This document shows, piece after piece, positions 34,827 to 45,309 of a stretch of DNA of 64,000 nucleotides. The stretch covers positions 1 to 64,000 of the forward strand of contig NZ_LNYZ01000010.1 of the NCBI RefSeq assembly GCF_001468065.1. The letters are read 5' to 3'. Under the pieces are notes generated by a model that did no database searches, was not told the DNA's origin, and worked only from the letters and a program-made list of their open reading frames with translations. Made by a program: the position numbers and the translations under genes. The stretch's first letter is position 1; each line of letters opens with the position of its first letter. The DNA comes from Legionella steigerwaltii. Lineage in GTDB: Bacteria > Pseudomonadota > Gammaproteobacteria > Legionellales > Legionellaceae.

Positions 34827-36098
34827 CTAATGAATTGGATGATCTTTATGATCTTTTATAAAAAAAGCAAGAATAGTAACAAGCAATAATGAAAGAGGTA
34901 ATATAGATAAAGCAACCTGGTAGTCCACTACTGTGTAGATATGCTCTCCCTCCACAATACCACTGTCACCAAAAGTATCCAGTAATTTACCGACTAGTGG
35001 TTGGAAGATTACCCCACCAAGAGTTACTATCATATTTGTTGCTGCAAATACCGTACCTGATAATTGAGCGCCACTACATTCTTTGGCCATGATAAATACA
35101 ATAATTTCTGTGGCACTAAATACACCATATAGAAACAATAAAACATTCAAGCTAAAGTAGGATAAACCAGGCCAATATAATACAATGCTAATACAAATTA
35201 AGGCCAAAATGGCACCTAAAACCAAAGGCAACAAACGTCTTCCTGTATGATCCGATAAATAACCGGCTATAGGAGCACCAACTGCCCAACCTAGAAAAAC
35301 TGCAGAAACCGTTTTAGCAGCTTCAACCTTAGTCAAACCGTGCGCTTGTTCTAAATAAGTTTTTCCCCACAGTTCACCAAATACAGACAAAGAAGTATAC
35401 AAACAAGCACCGACAAAACCGATAACCCAAACCTCAGGAGCCATTAATACTTTAAGAACATTTTGAAAGAATTCTGGCAAAGGATGTCGATTAGGGTGAT
35501 GTCCCTCAGGCCCATCACGAACCACAAGAAACATTAATACACTCAATCCAGCACCTACTATTGCGATCAGGAATAGTACCTGTTCCCACCCCATGCTCTG
35601 AGACCATTCAGTAATCTTCACTTCACCATAAACAAGGCCTAACATTCCTAAGGTAGTCATCAGGCCTGCGACTAAAGAAAAATAACGTCTGGGCAACCAA
35701 TGTAACGCAAGTGATAAGACCCCCACAAAAGCAAAGGAAGAGCCAAAGCCCACTAGAAAACGTCCGGCCCCTACCAAAAACATGGACGAGGTCAGTGAAA
35801 ACATCCAGGAACCAACAGTACAACAGACACAGGCAAAAGTTAAAAGCCGTCTGGGGCCAAATCGGTCCATGAGCATGCCTACAGGCATTTGCATAGGAGA
35901 GTATGCAAAATAATATAAGGCAGATATCTGACCAAAAGTAGTTGCAGAAATATGCCCCAAAGCAATACTGAGCTCAGTCTGTAAAACGCCAGGAATAATG
36001 CGTAAGATAAACTCATAGCAATAAAAAACAGCCCCAACAAAGCAGATAAAAATGCCATAGAGCATTTGTTTTCTTGAAACGATATCATTTAGGCGCAT
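34827..36098 (-). CDS. Pht-like MFS transporter
   Basis: 423 residues, 12 helices. GGLLMDRFGPRRLLTFA-type loop 2-3 (here MDRFGPRRLL) and the N-terminal YCYEFILRIIPGVLQ segment match the Legionella phagosomal transporter (Pht) group, whose characterised members import amino acids or nucleosides. Second gene of a tandem pair, overlapping the upstream paralogue by 14 bp. Substrate unknown. Pairing of two close paralogues could reflect different substrates or a co-functional pair. Confidence 0.87.
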   Translation of the reverse strand: MRLNDIVSRKQMLYGIFICFVGAVFYCYEFILRIIPGVLQTELSIALGHISATTFGQISALYYFAYSPMQMPVGMLMDRFGPRRLLTFACVCCTVGSWMFSLTSSMFLVGAGRFLVGFGSSFAFVGVLSLALHWLPRRYFSLVAGLMTTLGMLGLVYGEVKITEWSQSMGWEQVLFLIAIVGAGLSVLMFLVVRDGPEGHHPNRHPLPEFFQNVLKVLMAPEVWVIGFVGACLYTSLSVFGELWGKTYLEQAHGLTKVEAAKTVSAVFLGWAVGAPIAGYLSDHTGRRLLPLVLGAILALICISIVLYWPGLSYFSLNVLLFLYGVFSATEIIVFIMAKECSGAQLSGTVFAATNMIVTLGGVIFQPLVGKLLDTFGDSGIVEGEHIYTVVDYQVALSILPLSLLLVTILAFFIKDHKDHPIH

Positions 36099-37383
36099 GA
36101 GCGTGTGTTTCCCTTAAAAAGAAAGTTAATAAAGCTGCAATCAACATACTGAGAGGTATAAAAGCAAGCGCAATACGGTAGTCAGCCACGTTGTATAACT
36201 TATTAACATTTTCCACAACTAATGCTGAAGATAACGAAGCACCACTACGTAAGGAATAGCTGAAATCCAATAAATGTCCTACTAAAGGTTGCAATAACAT
36301 ACCACCGAGCATAACAATCATATTAGTAAATGCCATCGCTGTACCCGCTGCTTCCCCGGGGCTCAACTCTCTTCCGACTGCAAATACGATTGCTTGTGCA
36401 CTATAAAATAACCCTAAGAAAAACATGAGTATCTGAACGTTAGTTTCTGTCAAACCAGGAAAGTATAGAATAACCAACATAAGCACGGTCGCAACACTAG
36501 CACCTAAAAACATCGGCAGCTTTCTGCGCGCTATTCTGTCAGAAAAGTACCCCATCAGTGGAGCACCTACAGTAAAACCTAAGAAAAGCAATGAGTTTGC
36601 TAAACCAGCACCATGTGCAGACAACCCATGTGCATGTTTTAGATAGGGAATACCCCATAACTCAGCAAACACAGTTGTAGGTAGATAAACCATGCAACCG
36701 TACAGTCCATTAATCCATATTTGCCTGTTACTGATTATTATATTTAAGTCAACTAGACCTCTTTTAAAATTAGAAACTGTACCACTTTGTCTGTATCGAC
36801 CTTTTTTATCGTGAATTCCTAACCATAAGACAAAAGTTAATACAATCCCAAAAAATGCGGTCATGTTTAAGGTTCTAATCCACCCGAATTGAATAACAAA
36901 TATTTCTAAAAAATTATCACCCAACATGGCCCCTACTGTTCCTAATGCCGAAGTGATACCAGAAACCATCGCAAGCTTATTCTCAGGCAACCAGATGGTC
37001 GCGAGCTTTAATACTCCAACAAAAGCAAACGCAGAACCTAATCCAACTAGAAATCGTCCTGAAGCGGCTACCCAAAAAGAGGTTGTCCCTGTGAATAAAA
37101 AAGTTCCAATAACGCAGATTAAACAAGCAAAAGTTAACAATCTTCTAGGACCATATCGGTCCATCATAATCCCTACAGGTAATTGCATAGGGACATACGC
37201 ATAATAATATATGGATGAAATGTGCCCAAATCCCGTGGCTGACAAATTAAAATGCTCGCGTAGCGCGCCCTCCATCGCACTAGGCGCAATTCGAAGCAAA
37301 TATTCGTAACTATAAAACAAGGCCCCAAGACCACAAATAAGCCATCCAATTAATGCGTAATTTCTACGGTTTTCAGAAAGCAA
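36085..37383 (-). CDS. Pht-like MFS transporter
   Basis: 432 residues, 12 helices, clearly paralogous to the downstream gene: YSYEYLLRIAPSAMEGAL in the first extracytoplasmic region and MDRYGPRRLLTFA in loop 2-3. First gene of the tandem pair, followed within 14 bp overlap by the second. The malic enzyme gene lies 170 bp upstream on the same strand. Substrate unknown; import of host-derived amino acids is the typical role of this group. Confidence 0.87.
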   Translation of the reverse strand: MLSENRRNYALIGWLICGLGALFYSYEYLLRIAPSAMEGALREHFNLSATGFGHISSIYYYAYVPMQLPVGIMMDRYGPRRLLTFACLICVIGTFLFTGTTSFWVAASGRFLVGLGSAFAFVGVLKLATIWLPENKLAMVSGITSALGTVGAMLGDNFLEIFVIQFGWIRTLNMTAFFGIVLTFVLWLGIHDKKGRYRQSGTVSNFKRGLVDLNIIISNRQIWINGLYGCMVYLPTTVFAELWGIPYLKHAHGLSAHGAGLANSLLFLGFTVGAPLMGYFSDRIARRKLPMFLGASVATVLMLVILYFPGLTETNVQILMFFLGLFYSAQAIVFAVGRELSPGEAAGTAMAFTNMIVMLGGMLLQPLVGHLLDFSYSLRSGASLSSALVVENVNKLYNVADYRIALAFIPLSMLIAALLTFFLRETHAHAPK

Positions 37384-37554
37384 GGCAATCTCCTTAATAT
37401 TCGTAAAGCAAGAGTATGCACTGTCTTAAATTCAACAGTTAAAACTCTTATCTTTATAATTCACCTATTGTTATCCTGAATGTAACCAGGCACACCTCAT
37501 CCGGGTATTTACTACACTTTGATGAGATACCTTATTGCATACAGAATGCTACTT

Positions 37555-38805
37555 TTATTCTAAATTACTACTCATTTGATTCGCGCCACTTGCTATTGCA
37601 GCTTGAGCTACAGCAGCGGGAACTCGTTCTCTTAAACGAGGATCTATAGGCTTGGGAATAATGTAGTTAGGGCCAAACTCCCAATGCGTAACACCTGGGT
37701 AATTATCCTTTACTACCTGGGGAACGGGCTCATGCACCAGTTGACGAATTGCTTCAACTGCCGCAATCTGCATCGATTGATTAATACACTTAGCACGAAC
37801 ATCCAACGCGCCACGAAAAATATATGGAAAACACAACACATTATTAACCTGGTTAGGATAATCGCTACGTCCAGTAGCAATGACTAAATCATCACGTACT
37901 TGAAAAGCCAATTCAGGTCTAATTTCTGGATCAGGGTTCGATAAAGCAAAAATAACAGGTTTAGGTGCCATTAATTTCAATAAATCAGCATCTAACAAAT
38001 CTGGCTTGGCAACGCCAATAAATACATCAGCATCAACCAGCGCATCAGCTAAAGTCCGGCATTCGGTAGTCCGGGCAAAAGCAAATTTATAAGCATTTAG
38101 ATCGGCACGTCCTGAATGAATGACACCCTTAGTATCCAAAAGCAACATATTTTCTTTATGCGCACCTAAAGCAACAAGCAACCGCATAGAAGCAATTCCC
38201 GCCGCACCTGCGCCAATACACACAATTTTTGCTTCCGATAGTTTTTTTTGTTGTAACTCAAGCGCATTAAGCAACGCCGCTGCAACAACAATGGCTGTGC
38301 CGTGTTGGTCATCATGAAATACTGGAATATTCAATTGCTCAATCAAGGCTTGCTCAATTTCAAAACATTCAGGGGCCTTAAGATCTTCTAGATTGATCCC
38401 ACCAAAAGTAGGAGCAATACGTTTTGCTGTAGCAATAAAAGCTTGTGAATCATGAGCATCTATTTCTATATCAAATACATCAATACCAGCAAAACGTTTA
38501 AATAAAACTGCTTTACCTTCCATAACTGGCTTACTGGCGAGAGGCCCAAGATCTCCCAAACCTAATACCGCAGTGCCATTGGTCATTACTGCGACTAAAT
38601 TTCCTTTATTCGTATAGCGATAAGCATCTTCGGGGTTTTCTGCTATCGCAATCACTGGAGCTGCTACACCAGGTGTATAAGCGAGAGACAAATCACTCTG
38701 AGAGTCAGTTGATTTTGTAATATGGACACCAAGTTTTCCAGGAACTGGAAACTCGTGGTAATCTAATGCGCACTGCTTTAAAACTTCGTTATCCAAAATA
38801 CTCAC
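37555..38805 (-). CDS. Malic enzyme (NAD(P)-dependent, short form)
   Basis: 416 residues. Oxidatively decarboxylates malate to pyruvate. The N-terminal malic domain has [12 protein letters not shown] and [16 protein letters not shown]; the substrate/metal region has DDQHGTA; the NAD(P) motif GAGAAG is near residue 195-200. It lacks the C-terminal phosphotransacetylase-like domain of long MaeB proteins, so it is the compact type. Cofactor preference cannot be decided. Monocistronic by spacing. Confidence 0.93.
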   Translation of the reverse strand: MSILDNEVLKQCALDYHEFPVPGKLGVHITKSTDSQSDLSLAYTPGVAAPVIAIAENPEDAYRYTNKGNLVAVMTNGTAVLGLGDLGPLASKPVMEGKAVLFKRFAGIDVFDIEIDAHDSQAFIATAKRIAPTFGGINLEDLKAPECFEIEQALIEQLNIPVFHDDQHGTAIVVAAALLNALELQQKKLSEAKIVCIGAGAAGIASMRLLVALGAHKENMLLLDTKGVIHSGRADLNAYKFAFARTTECRTLADALVDADVFIGVAKPDLLDADLLKLMAPKPVIFALSNPDPEIRPELAFQVRDDLVIATGRSDYPNQVNNVLCFPYIFRGALDVRAKCINQSMQIAAVEAIRQLVHEPVPQVVKDNYPGVTHWEFGPNYIIPKPIDPRLRERVPAAVAQAAIASGANQMSSNLE

Positions 38806-39054
38806 TCTCTTACATGTAAAAACAAAACTTAAGTAAGGTCTAAAATCCTACCAACCATTATCAATTCACTGCTCATCCTAAGTGTCATAGACACACAAAC
38901 ATCTGACTATGAAACTCTTAAAGTAATTAAGAGAAACAGCCATAAAATGATGAGGATTGAGACTAAAATCGAACGACAAGAAACCTACAACCACCGCAAA
39001 TTAGCACTGCAGGAACAATCTGTCAATAAGCTATACTTCGAGTGAAGTATATAT

Positions 39055-39083
39055 AAATAAGGCGCAAAATGCGCGCCTTATTT
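39055..39083 (-). terminator. Hairpin at end of rpmE, probable terminator
   Basis: AAATAAGGCGC (39055-39065) pairs with GCGCCTTATTT (39073-39083), overlapping the rpmE stop codon. The following minus-strand tract is AT-rich but not a clean T run. Confidence 0.5.
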
Positions 39084-39308
39084 CTTTTCTTCTTTCGCTT
39101 GCGTAGAACGCTGGCTATAACGATCACGGAACTTCTGCACACGTCCACCAGTATCTACCAATTTTTGCTTACCAGTATAAAAAGGATGACATTGTGAACA
39201 TACTTCAATGTTCAAGTCTTTACATAAAGTTGAACGAGTTTCGAATTGCTCGCCACAACTGCATGTAACCTTAACTGTTTTATATTCTGGATGAATTGAT
39301 GCTTTCAT
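39078..39308 (-). CDS. rpmE: 50S ribosomal protein L31
   Basis: 76 residues starting [10 protein letters not shown]. The zinc-binding Cys set is present (Cys16, Cys18, Cys37, Cys40), so this is the zinc-containing C+ form rather than the zinc-free paralogue. The ORF extends upstream to 39341, but the ATG at 39308 matches the family's start. The lysine-rich C-terminus (AKEEKK) is ordinary. A hairpin follows immediately as terminator. Confidence 0.95.
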   Translation of the reverse strand: MKASIHPEYKTVKVTCSCGEQFETRSTLCKDLNIEVCSQCHPFYTGKQKLVDTGGRVQKFRDRYSQRSTQAKEEKK

Positions 39309-39527
39309 AACACTACTCTCTATAATAATGAGTATCGCCACCTGAGCTCACCGTCAGGCACCATACTCCACACAAATGACGCAAGACAATAGCAGAAAAA
39401 TCCTTGTAAAGCAATTTTTATAAATGGGGATAAAACTTAAGTTATACTTGCTTCCCACTAGCCAAAAAGGAATACTGTTTATTATTAATATAGTTTATAG
39501 ACTATAATTTGTATATATTTCGTTCAT

Positions 39528-40005
39528 ATGGCAATTATTATGGCTGTTACATACAAGCCTTTTGACGAATTGGATCATGAAATTCAACTACAACTCGGTA
39601 AGAGATATAGAGAAAGTCAAATAGACTTTGATAATTCTTCCATAGTTCAAAGCGCCACAAGAGTCCTTAAGAGTCTAAAGATTCATAATTTTACGTCAAT
39701 CATGGTAGGCCCAGATAGGGCTGGCCAAAGTTTAATTTGGCGAATCAATTAAAAGAAAAGAAGATCGAGTTGATAAAAGATTATTTAAAAGACAATCTAA
39801 ATATGGGAGAGCCCCCGATTCGATTAGTTCATATAACAGCGTATTGACTCAACTCGATAGCCACCCCTTTCATGAGATAAAACCGAGCAAAGCAGAAGGC
39901 TTACAACAAACTATTACTATAACTGTAGAAAAAGAAATCTCAGAGCCCGCCTTGGAGACTGACAAACCAGAGGAAGTACATTCACAAATTCCTCATACTG
40001 GATAG
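39528..40005 (+). pseudogene. Frameshifted orphan gene
   Basis: The ATG-initiated frame (from 39528 or 39540) reads 70-74 residues and stops at 39750-39752. From about 39728 the +1 frame is open to a TAG at 40003-40005, adding about 90 residues without interruption and with a Glu-rich end (EKEISEPALETDKPEE). Dropping one T from the TTT near 39728 restores a single 158-residue protein. This looks like a one-base insertion in a homopolymer: a recent pseudogene, sequencing error or, less likely, programmed slippage. No family recognised; the acidic tail is effector-like. Confidence 0.6.
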
Positions 40006-40126
40006 CATGAATTGCTCTAGTCATGGCTTCTTGTCGCATTTGAATGCAATATTTTCATCAATTTGTAACAAATTTGAAACGATTGGTCTACTCTTATAAA
40101 AACATGTTAATTTAATAGGAGTTAAA

Positions 40127-40624
40127 ATGAAAAAACTGGAATTATATAAGCTTGAAACACCAAATGACCTCGATATAAAAGATCGTCGTCGAATTGCTGA
40201 GGCTGTTAATCCACTCCTAGCTGACACGTTTGCTTTGTTCGTTAAAACCAAGAATTTCCATTGGCATATGACGGGACCACATTACCGTGATTATCATCTT
40301 TTGCTAGATGAACAAAGTGAACAAATTTTTGCGATGACTGACGTTTTAGCAGAGCGTGTACGCAAATTAGGAGAAAGAACCATCCATTCTATTGGACAGA
40401 TCAAACAATTGCAGACGCTTCGAGATACTAATGAAACCCTTTCTGCAGATGATATGCTACAAACTCTACTGGAAGATAATAAACATTTTTTAAAAAATTT
40501 GCGAAAAGTTCATGAGGTGTGCAGCAAAAGAAATGATTTTGCCACAACAAGTATCCTGGAAGTTTATATTGATGAAACAGAACGACGCGTTTGGTTTTTA
40601 TTTGAAACATTGCAAAATAAGTGA
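40127..40624 (+). CDS. dps: Dps-family ferritin-like protein
   Basis: 165 residues. The dinuclear ferroxidase centre at subunit interfaces is recognisable in NFHWHMTGPHYRDYHLLLDEQ (His, His, Asp, Glu), starting near residue 43. Family members form dodecamers that oxidise iron with H2O2, store it and protect DNA. No extended Lys-rich N-terminus, so DNA binding may be weak. AGGAG ribosome-binding site. Single gene. Confidence 0.93.
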   Translation: MKKLELYKLETPNDLDIKDRRRIAEAVNPLLADTFALFVKTKNFHWHMTGPHYRDYHLLLDEQSEQIFAMTDVLAERVRKLGERTIHSIGQIKQLQTLRDTNETLSADDMLQTLLEDNKHFLKNLRKVHEVCSKRNDFATTSILEVYIDETERRVWFLFETLQNK

Positions 40625-40658
40625 TGAAAATAGACTAGCAACAACGAAACCCTATCTT

Positions 40659-40747
40659 GTAGCCTGGGTGAAGCGAAGCCGTAACCCGGGTTTAGGAGAG
40701 CGATTATTTTTCATACCCGGGTTACGGCTTCGCTTCACCCAGGCTAC
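40659..40747. repeat. Palindromic repeat, family A copy 7
   Basis: Variant arms GTAGCCTGGGTGAAGCG then AAGCCGTAACCCGGG, with fully complementary right arm. Lies between convergent dps and exonuclease III genes. The CGTAACCC subtype also supplies the right arms of copies 8 and 9. Confidence 0.9.
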
Positions 40748-40749
40748 AT

Positions 40750-41529
40750 CTAACTGACATTAAAATCCAATTCAACCCAAACAGGTGCATGATCAGACGG
40801 TCTTTCCGCTTTACGCGGCTCTTTATCAATAACTGATTTTCTGCATAATGCATTGAGCGGTTCACTCAACAAAATATGATCAATACGCAAACCCCGGTTA
40901 CGCCTAAAAGCACCCGCCCGATAATCCCACCAACTGAATGTTTGCTCATCCTGTGGAAAACTTCTAAAACTGTCATGCAACCCAAGTTGTAATAATTGAG
41001 TAAACGCTTCCCGTTCAGCAGGACTTACTAATACAGAACCTATCCATTCAGCAGGATCATGAACATCGCGGTCTTCAGGAGCGATATTAAAATCACCGAC
41101 TACGGCTACATTAGGGAAAACACTCATTTGCTGTTGAATAAATGCAGTAACCTTTTGCAACCAATTCAGCTTATATTGATATTTATCCGAAGTTAACTCC
41201 GAACCATTGGGAACGTATAAATTGATGAGACGAATACCCGAAACAGTAACAACTAAAATACGTCGTTGAGGATCTTCAAAATCAGGGATATCGGTTAGAA
41301 CATCAGAAAAAGGATGTCGACTGATTATGGCAACACCGTTGTACGTTTTCTGTCCTGAAAACGCGATATGATAGCCTCTCTCAGTAAATGCTGTTACAGG
41401 AAAATTTTCGTCAAGCAACTTAGTTTCTTGCATAGCAAGAACATCTACACCAGTAGAATCAAGCCATTGCACGACTTGATCCAGTCTTATCTTCAATGAG
41501 TTCACATTCCAGCTTGCTAATTTAAGCAC
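40750..41529 (-). CDS. xth: Exonuclease III-family AP endonuclease (paralogue 2)
   Basis: About 259 residues, EEP-fold Mg-dependent nuclease. Conserved blocks: LASWNVNS at the start, QETKL (metal Glu), VVGDFNIAPEDRDVHDP, and C-terminal RIDHILLS and PSDHAPVW with the catalytic Asp-His. The start is a GTG at 41529 with AGGGAG six bases upstream, preferred over a TTG at 41550; it overlaps the stop of the adjacent paralogue by 8 bp. Repairs abasic sites. Two ExoIII genes in tandem is noteworthy; each keeps its catalytic residues. Confidence 0.9.
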   Translation of the reverse strand: MLKLASWNVNSLKIRLDQVVQWLDSTGVDVLAMQETKLLDENFPVTAFTERGYHIAFSGQKTYNGVAIISRHPFSDVLTDIPDFEDPQRRILVVTVSGIRLINLYVPNGSELTSDKYQYKLNWLQKVTAFIQQQMSVFPNVAVVGDFNIAPEDRDVHDPAEWIGSVLVSPAEREAFTQLLQLGLHDSFRSFPQDEQTFSWWDYRAGAFRRNRGLRIDHILLSEPLNALCRKSVIDKEPRKAERPSDHAPVWVELDFNVS

Positions 41530-42304
41530 ACCAATCTCCCTTATATTCAATTAACAAAGGAGCATGATCAGACAAACGTGCTTCTCGAAAAATGCGACTA
41601 TCGACTACATCCTCCATAAGACCGGGAGTAATGACTTGATAATCAATTCTCCATCCTACATTTTTTTCCCAGGCACGCCCACGAAAAGACCACCAGGTAT
41701 ATTGTTCTTCTTCTTGATTATGCACACGAAATGCATCAACAAAACCCAGAGTCCCAAACAATTCATCCATCCAAGCTCGTTCTTCAGGTAAAAACCCTGA
41801 GTTTTTTTGATTGCCGCGCCAATTTTTCAAATCAATTTTTTTATGGGCAATATTATAATCGCCACACACAATCAACTCTCGTCCTTCATTTTTTAATCGT
41901 ACTAAATGCTCAGCAAATTGTTCAAGAAAACCATACTTCACCATCTGGCGTTCATCGCCACTGGTGCCTGAAGGTAAATAAAGCGAGACAATACTGAATT
42001 TGGGATAATCAAATTGAATGTAGCGTCCTTCATTATCGCAATAGTCAAAGCCCATGCCTTTAACGATACGATTCGGTTTATGGCGTGCATAAATTGCCAC
42101 CCCGCTATATCCTTTCTTTTGAGCGGAATAATAATCACAAAAATAATCACGTGGATAATACAATTCCTCAGGAATTAATTGCTCGGGTTGGGCTTTCGTT
42201 TCTTGAATACAAACAAAATCAGCGTCTTGCATTAAAAGCCACTCATAAAATCCATTACGTGCTGCTGAACGGATGCCATTGGCATTAAAACTTATTACTT
42301 TCAT
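41522..42304 (-). CDS. xthA: Exonuclease III-family AP endonuclease (paralogue 1)
   Basis: 260 residues beginning MKVISFNANGIRSA, with QETKAQ (metal Glu), GDYNIAHKKIDLKNW, WRIDYQ and LSDHAPLL. It belongs to the XthA branch that begins with the NANGIRSAA motif, distinct from the NVNSL type of the downstream paralogue. The pair is coupled by an 8-bp overlap. DNA repair of abasic sites and 3'-blocked ends, cytoplasmic. Catalytic residues intact. Confidence 0.92.
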   Translation of the reverse strand: MKVISFNANGIRSAARNGFYEWLLMQDADFVCIQETKAQPEQLIPEELYYPRDYFCDYYSAQKKGYSGVAIYARHKPNRIVKGMGFDYCDNEGRYIQFDYPKFSIVSLYLPSGTSGDERQMVKYGFLEQFAEHLVRLKNEGRELIVCGDYNIAHKKIDLKNWRGNQKNSGFLPEERAWMDELFGTLGFVDAFRVHNQEEEQYTWWSFRGRAWEKNVGWRIDYQVITPGLMEDVVDSRIFREARLSDHAPLLIEYKGDWCA

Positions 42305-42327
42305 TTCTATTCACTTAATATTTATTA

Positions 42328-42358
42328 TAGCCTGGGTAAAGCATAGCGAAACCCGGGA
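42328..42358. repeat. Half copy of family A repeat
   Basis: TAGCCTGGGTAAAGCATAGCG then AAACCCGGGA matches one arm of the family with several substitutions; the second arm is absent. A decayed single-arm remnant between xthA and wrbA. Confidence 0.7.
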
Positions 42359-42400
42359 TATCATGGTCAAATAGTTCGAGCCATTTCACCTAAATTAGGC

Positions 42401-43027
<627 letters not shown>

Positions 43028-43114
43028 TTAAACTTAGAAAAACAGTTGAGTTATACCTGCTGTGCAAGCCAATAGTATGAACTTACTCGCATAAACTCAA
43101 CTGCTTCTTTTAGG

Positions 43115-43609
43115 TTAAAATTTAAAATCATACTTTAGTTGTTCTTCTAACTTCATTTCAATAAATTTAATTCGCTTAGACAAAGATCCTCCATTTTCAG
43201 GTTTTAATATTTTCAAATCGAGGATAATTTCATCAGTGGACTCATAATAATCATTAACTGACATATTTGCGATAATTTTACTTACTGCACTGACATGATG
43301 TCTATTCCAATGTCCTGACATGACACGCCCAATAAATGAACCAAAAAAACAACTTTCTTTGGTGTAGTCTATAAGTAGTGCTTTAATTCTTCTGTAATTA
43401 GACTCACCACTGACTTTATTCCAGACCTTGGTATAAGAATCAGGAAAATCTATAGTTAATTTCGAACGATTAAAAAAAGAGTATGCTTTTACTCCAACAC
43501 ACGAAAAAAGAGAATGAGACTCAGAATTTACTGAAGAAACACCAGAGCCCTCTTCTATTAGATCAAAATCGTCACTTAGTGTAGCAACAGAACGCGAATC
43601 ATATGACAT
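43115..43609 (-). CDS. Orphan Legionella-type protein
   Basis: 164 residues; no function assigned. The first 45 residues are Ser/acid rich and probably unstructured. The rest is alpha-helical with a distinctive GRVMSGHWNRHHVSAV segment near 108-123. I recall similar GHW-x-RHH modules at the C-termini of some Legionella proteins (possibly DUF5617) but could not verify it. No signal peptide. A strong GGAGAA ribosome-binding site precedes the ATG. Could be an effector or a regulator; neither is demonstrated. Confidence 0.65.
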   Translation of the reverse strand: MSYDSRSVATLSDDFDLIEEGSGVSSVNSESHSLFSCVGVKAYSFFNRSKLTIDFPDSYTKVWNKVSGESNYRRIKALLIDYTKESCFFGSFIGRVMSGHWNRHHVSAVSKIIANMSVNDYYESTDEIILDLKILKPENGGSLSKRIKFIEMKLEEQLKYDFKF

Positions 43610-43846
43610 TTTTTTTCTCCTCCGTGAGAACAGCTGTTTTTTATAGAACTTGCTGCCTTAAATAATCCCTAGTCCTCCAAAATGTAAATAAGCAAGGCGA
43701 ATTGTCGCAATAATTTTCCTTAATTTATTTGACAATGTTTATCATAACCAACAAATAAAAGCATACCTTAATTTTTAGAATAAAGGCGATCCTTTTGAAT
43801 AATTACTTATTATTAATGGGATTGAAATTGTAGAGCGAGAGACTTT
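43610..43846. other. Intergenic region without a gene
   Basis: Together with the family A copy next to it, this makes a 326-bp gap between the orphan gene and hslU. AT-rich, with no ORF of note or RNA gene recognised. It should hold the promoter of the orphan gene on the minus strand. Confidence 0.6.
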
Positions 43847-43929
43847 GTAGCCTGGGTGTAGCGCAGCGGAACCCGGGATTTTCTGCACAATTTCCCGGGT
43901 TACGGCGTACACGCCTTCACCCAGGCTAC
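43847..43929. repeat. Palindromic repeat, family A copy 8 (mismatched arms)
   Basis: Left arm is the GCGCAGCGGAACCCGGG type, right arm the CCCGGGTTACGG..CCTTCACCC type, so the inner halves pair poorly. Sits just downstream of hslU. Looks like a hybrid of two subfamilies. Confidence 0.88.
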
Positions 43930-43935
43930 TTTAGA

Positions 43936-45309
43936 TTAAAGAATATAACGCGCCAAATCCTCATCCGCCACAATCTGTCCGAGGTTTTTTTCCACATATG
44001 CTTTGTCAACATGGACTGATTCGCCTGATTTATCTGTAGCTTCAAACGAAATAACTTCCAATAATCGCTCCATCACAGTATAAAGCCTACGCGCGCCAAT
44101 ATTTTCGGTACGCTCGTTGACTTGCCATGCTACTTCAGCAATACGTCTAATTCCTGTTTCATCAAAAGTCAGCGTTAATCCTTCAGTAGCCATCAAAGCA
44201 CTGTATTGCAACGTCAATGAAGCAGTAGGCTCAGTAAGAATACGTACAAAGTCTTCTACAGAAAGAGCAGATAACTCAACGCGAATAGGTAATCGACCTT
44301 GCAGTTCAGCAATCAAATCAGATGGCTTGGCCACATGGAACGCTCCCGATGCAATAAATAAAATATGATCGGAACGAATCATACCGTATTTGGTAGTCAC
44401 TGTGGTTCCCTCAACCAAAGGCAATAAATCGCGTTGTACCCCTTCACGGGAAACATCACCGCCGCCCCCATTTTCAGCACGTCGTGCTACTTTATCCAAC
44501 TCATCAATAAAGACAATACCATTTTGTTCTACATTTTCTATAGCACGAATCTTAATATCATCTTCATTAATTAACTTGACTGCTTCCTCTTCACGTAAAA
44601 TTTGCATTGCCTTACCAATAGTCATCTTACGTGTTTTAGTTCTATGAGTGCCCACTTGTTGAAACATCGATTGCAATTGGCTTGTCATTTCTTCCATACC
44701 TGGAGGAGCCATTATTTCGATGCCTATTGGCGTTGCTGAAATTTCTATTTCAATTTCATTATCATCGAGAATCCCCTCACGCAATTGCTTACGAAAGACT
44801 TGTCTGGCTGTGCTATCTTTTTCACTCGGAGTTAAGCTACCACGAGCAGGTGGAAGCAATACATCAAGAACTCGCTCTTCAGCTGCATCTTCAGCCAAAT
44901 GTTCCACCTTCTTCATAGCAAATTCACGTTCTTGCTTTACCGCAATATCTGCTAAATCACGGAGAATGGTATCTACATCACGACCAACATAGCCCACTTC
45001 GGTAAATTTTGTTGCTTCTACTTTGATGAACGGAGCACGAGCCAACTTTGCCAAACGTCGAGCAATTTCGGTTTTACCCACGCCAGTTGGTCCAATCATG
45101 AGAATATTTTTTGGCATGATTTCATTGCGCAAAGCAGTGTCTTTAATGTTCATGCGCCGCCAGCGATTTCGTAATGCAATTGCTACAGCTCTTTTTGCAT
45201 CATCCTGACCAATAATATATTTATCTAATTCCTGGACAATTTCACGAGGGGTCATTACCTCTCGGATACTCTCATGAAGAGTCATCATTTTACTGTTTTT
45301 CGTTGCCAT
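43936..45309 (-). CDS. hslU: ATP-dependent protease ATPase subunit HslU
   Basis: 457-residue AAA+ unfoldase of the HslUV (ClpYQ) protease. Walker A GPTGVGKT at 73-80, Walker [10 protein letters not shown], and the C-terminal LARYIL tail that docks into HslV. The ATG at 45309 overlaps the hslV end by 20 bp; a second ATG pair at 45288/45285 lacks a ribosome-binding site. Cotranscribed with hslV from a heat-shock-type promoter. Confidence 0.96.
   Translation of the reverse strand: MATKNSKMMTLHESIREVMTPREIVQELDKYIIGQDDAKRAVAIALRNRWRRMNIKDTALRNEIMPKNILMIGPTGVGKTEIARRLAKLARAPFIKVEATKFTEVGYVGRDVDTILRDLADIAVKQEREFAMKKVEHLAEDAAEERVLDVLLPPARGSLTPSEKDSTARQVFRKQLREGILDDNEIEIEISATPIGIEIMAPPGMEEMTSQLQSMFQQVGTHRTKTRKMTIGKAMQILREEEAVKLINEDDIKIRAIENVEQNGIVFIDELDKVARRAENGGGGDVSREGVQRDLLPLVEGTTVTTKYGMIRSDHILFIASGAFHVAKPSDLIAELQGRLPIRVELSALSVEDFVRILTEPTASLTLQYSALMATEGLTLTFDETGIRRIAEVAWQVNERTENIGARRLYTVMERLLEVISFEATDKSGESVHVDKAYVEKNLGQIVADEDLARYIL

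Noticed and set aside
38947-39045. Short 32-codon ORF in the malic enzyme-rpmE gap
   Set aside because: No ribosome-binding site or recognisable protein; length expected by chance in AT-rich DNA.
39361-39527. tRNA or small RNA in the rpmE upstream gap
   Set aside because: No cloverleaf or conserved T-loop sequence; only AT-rich promoter-like DNA.
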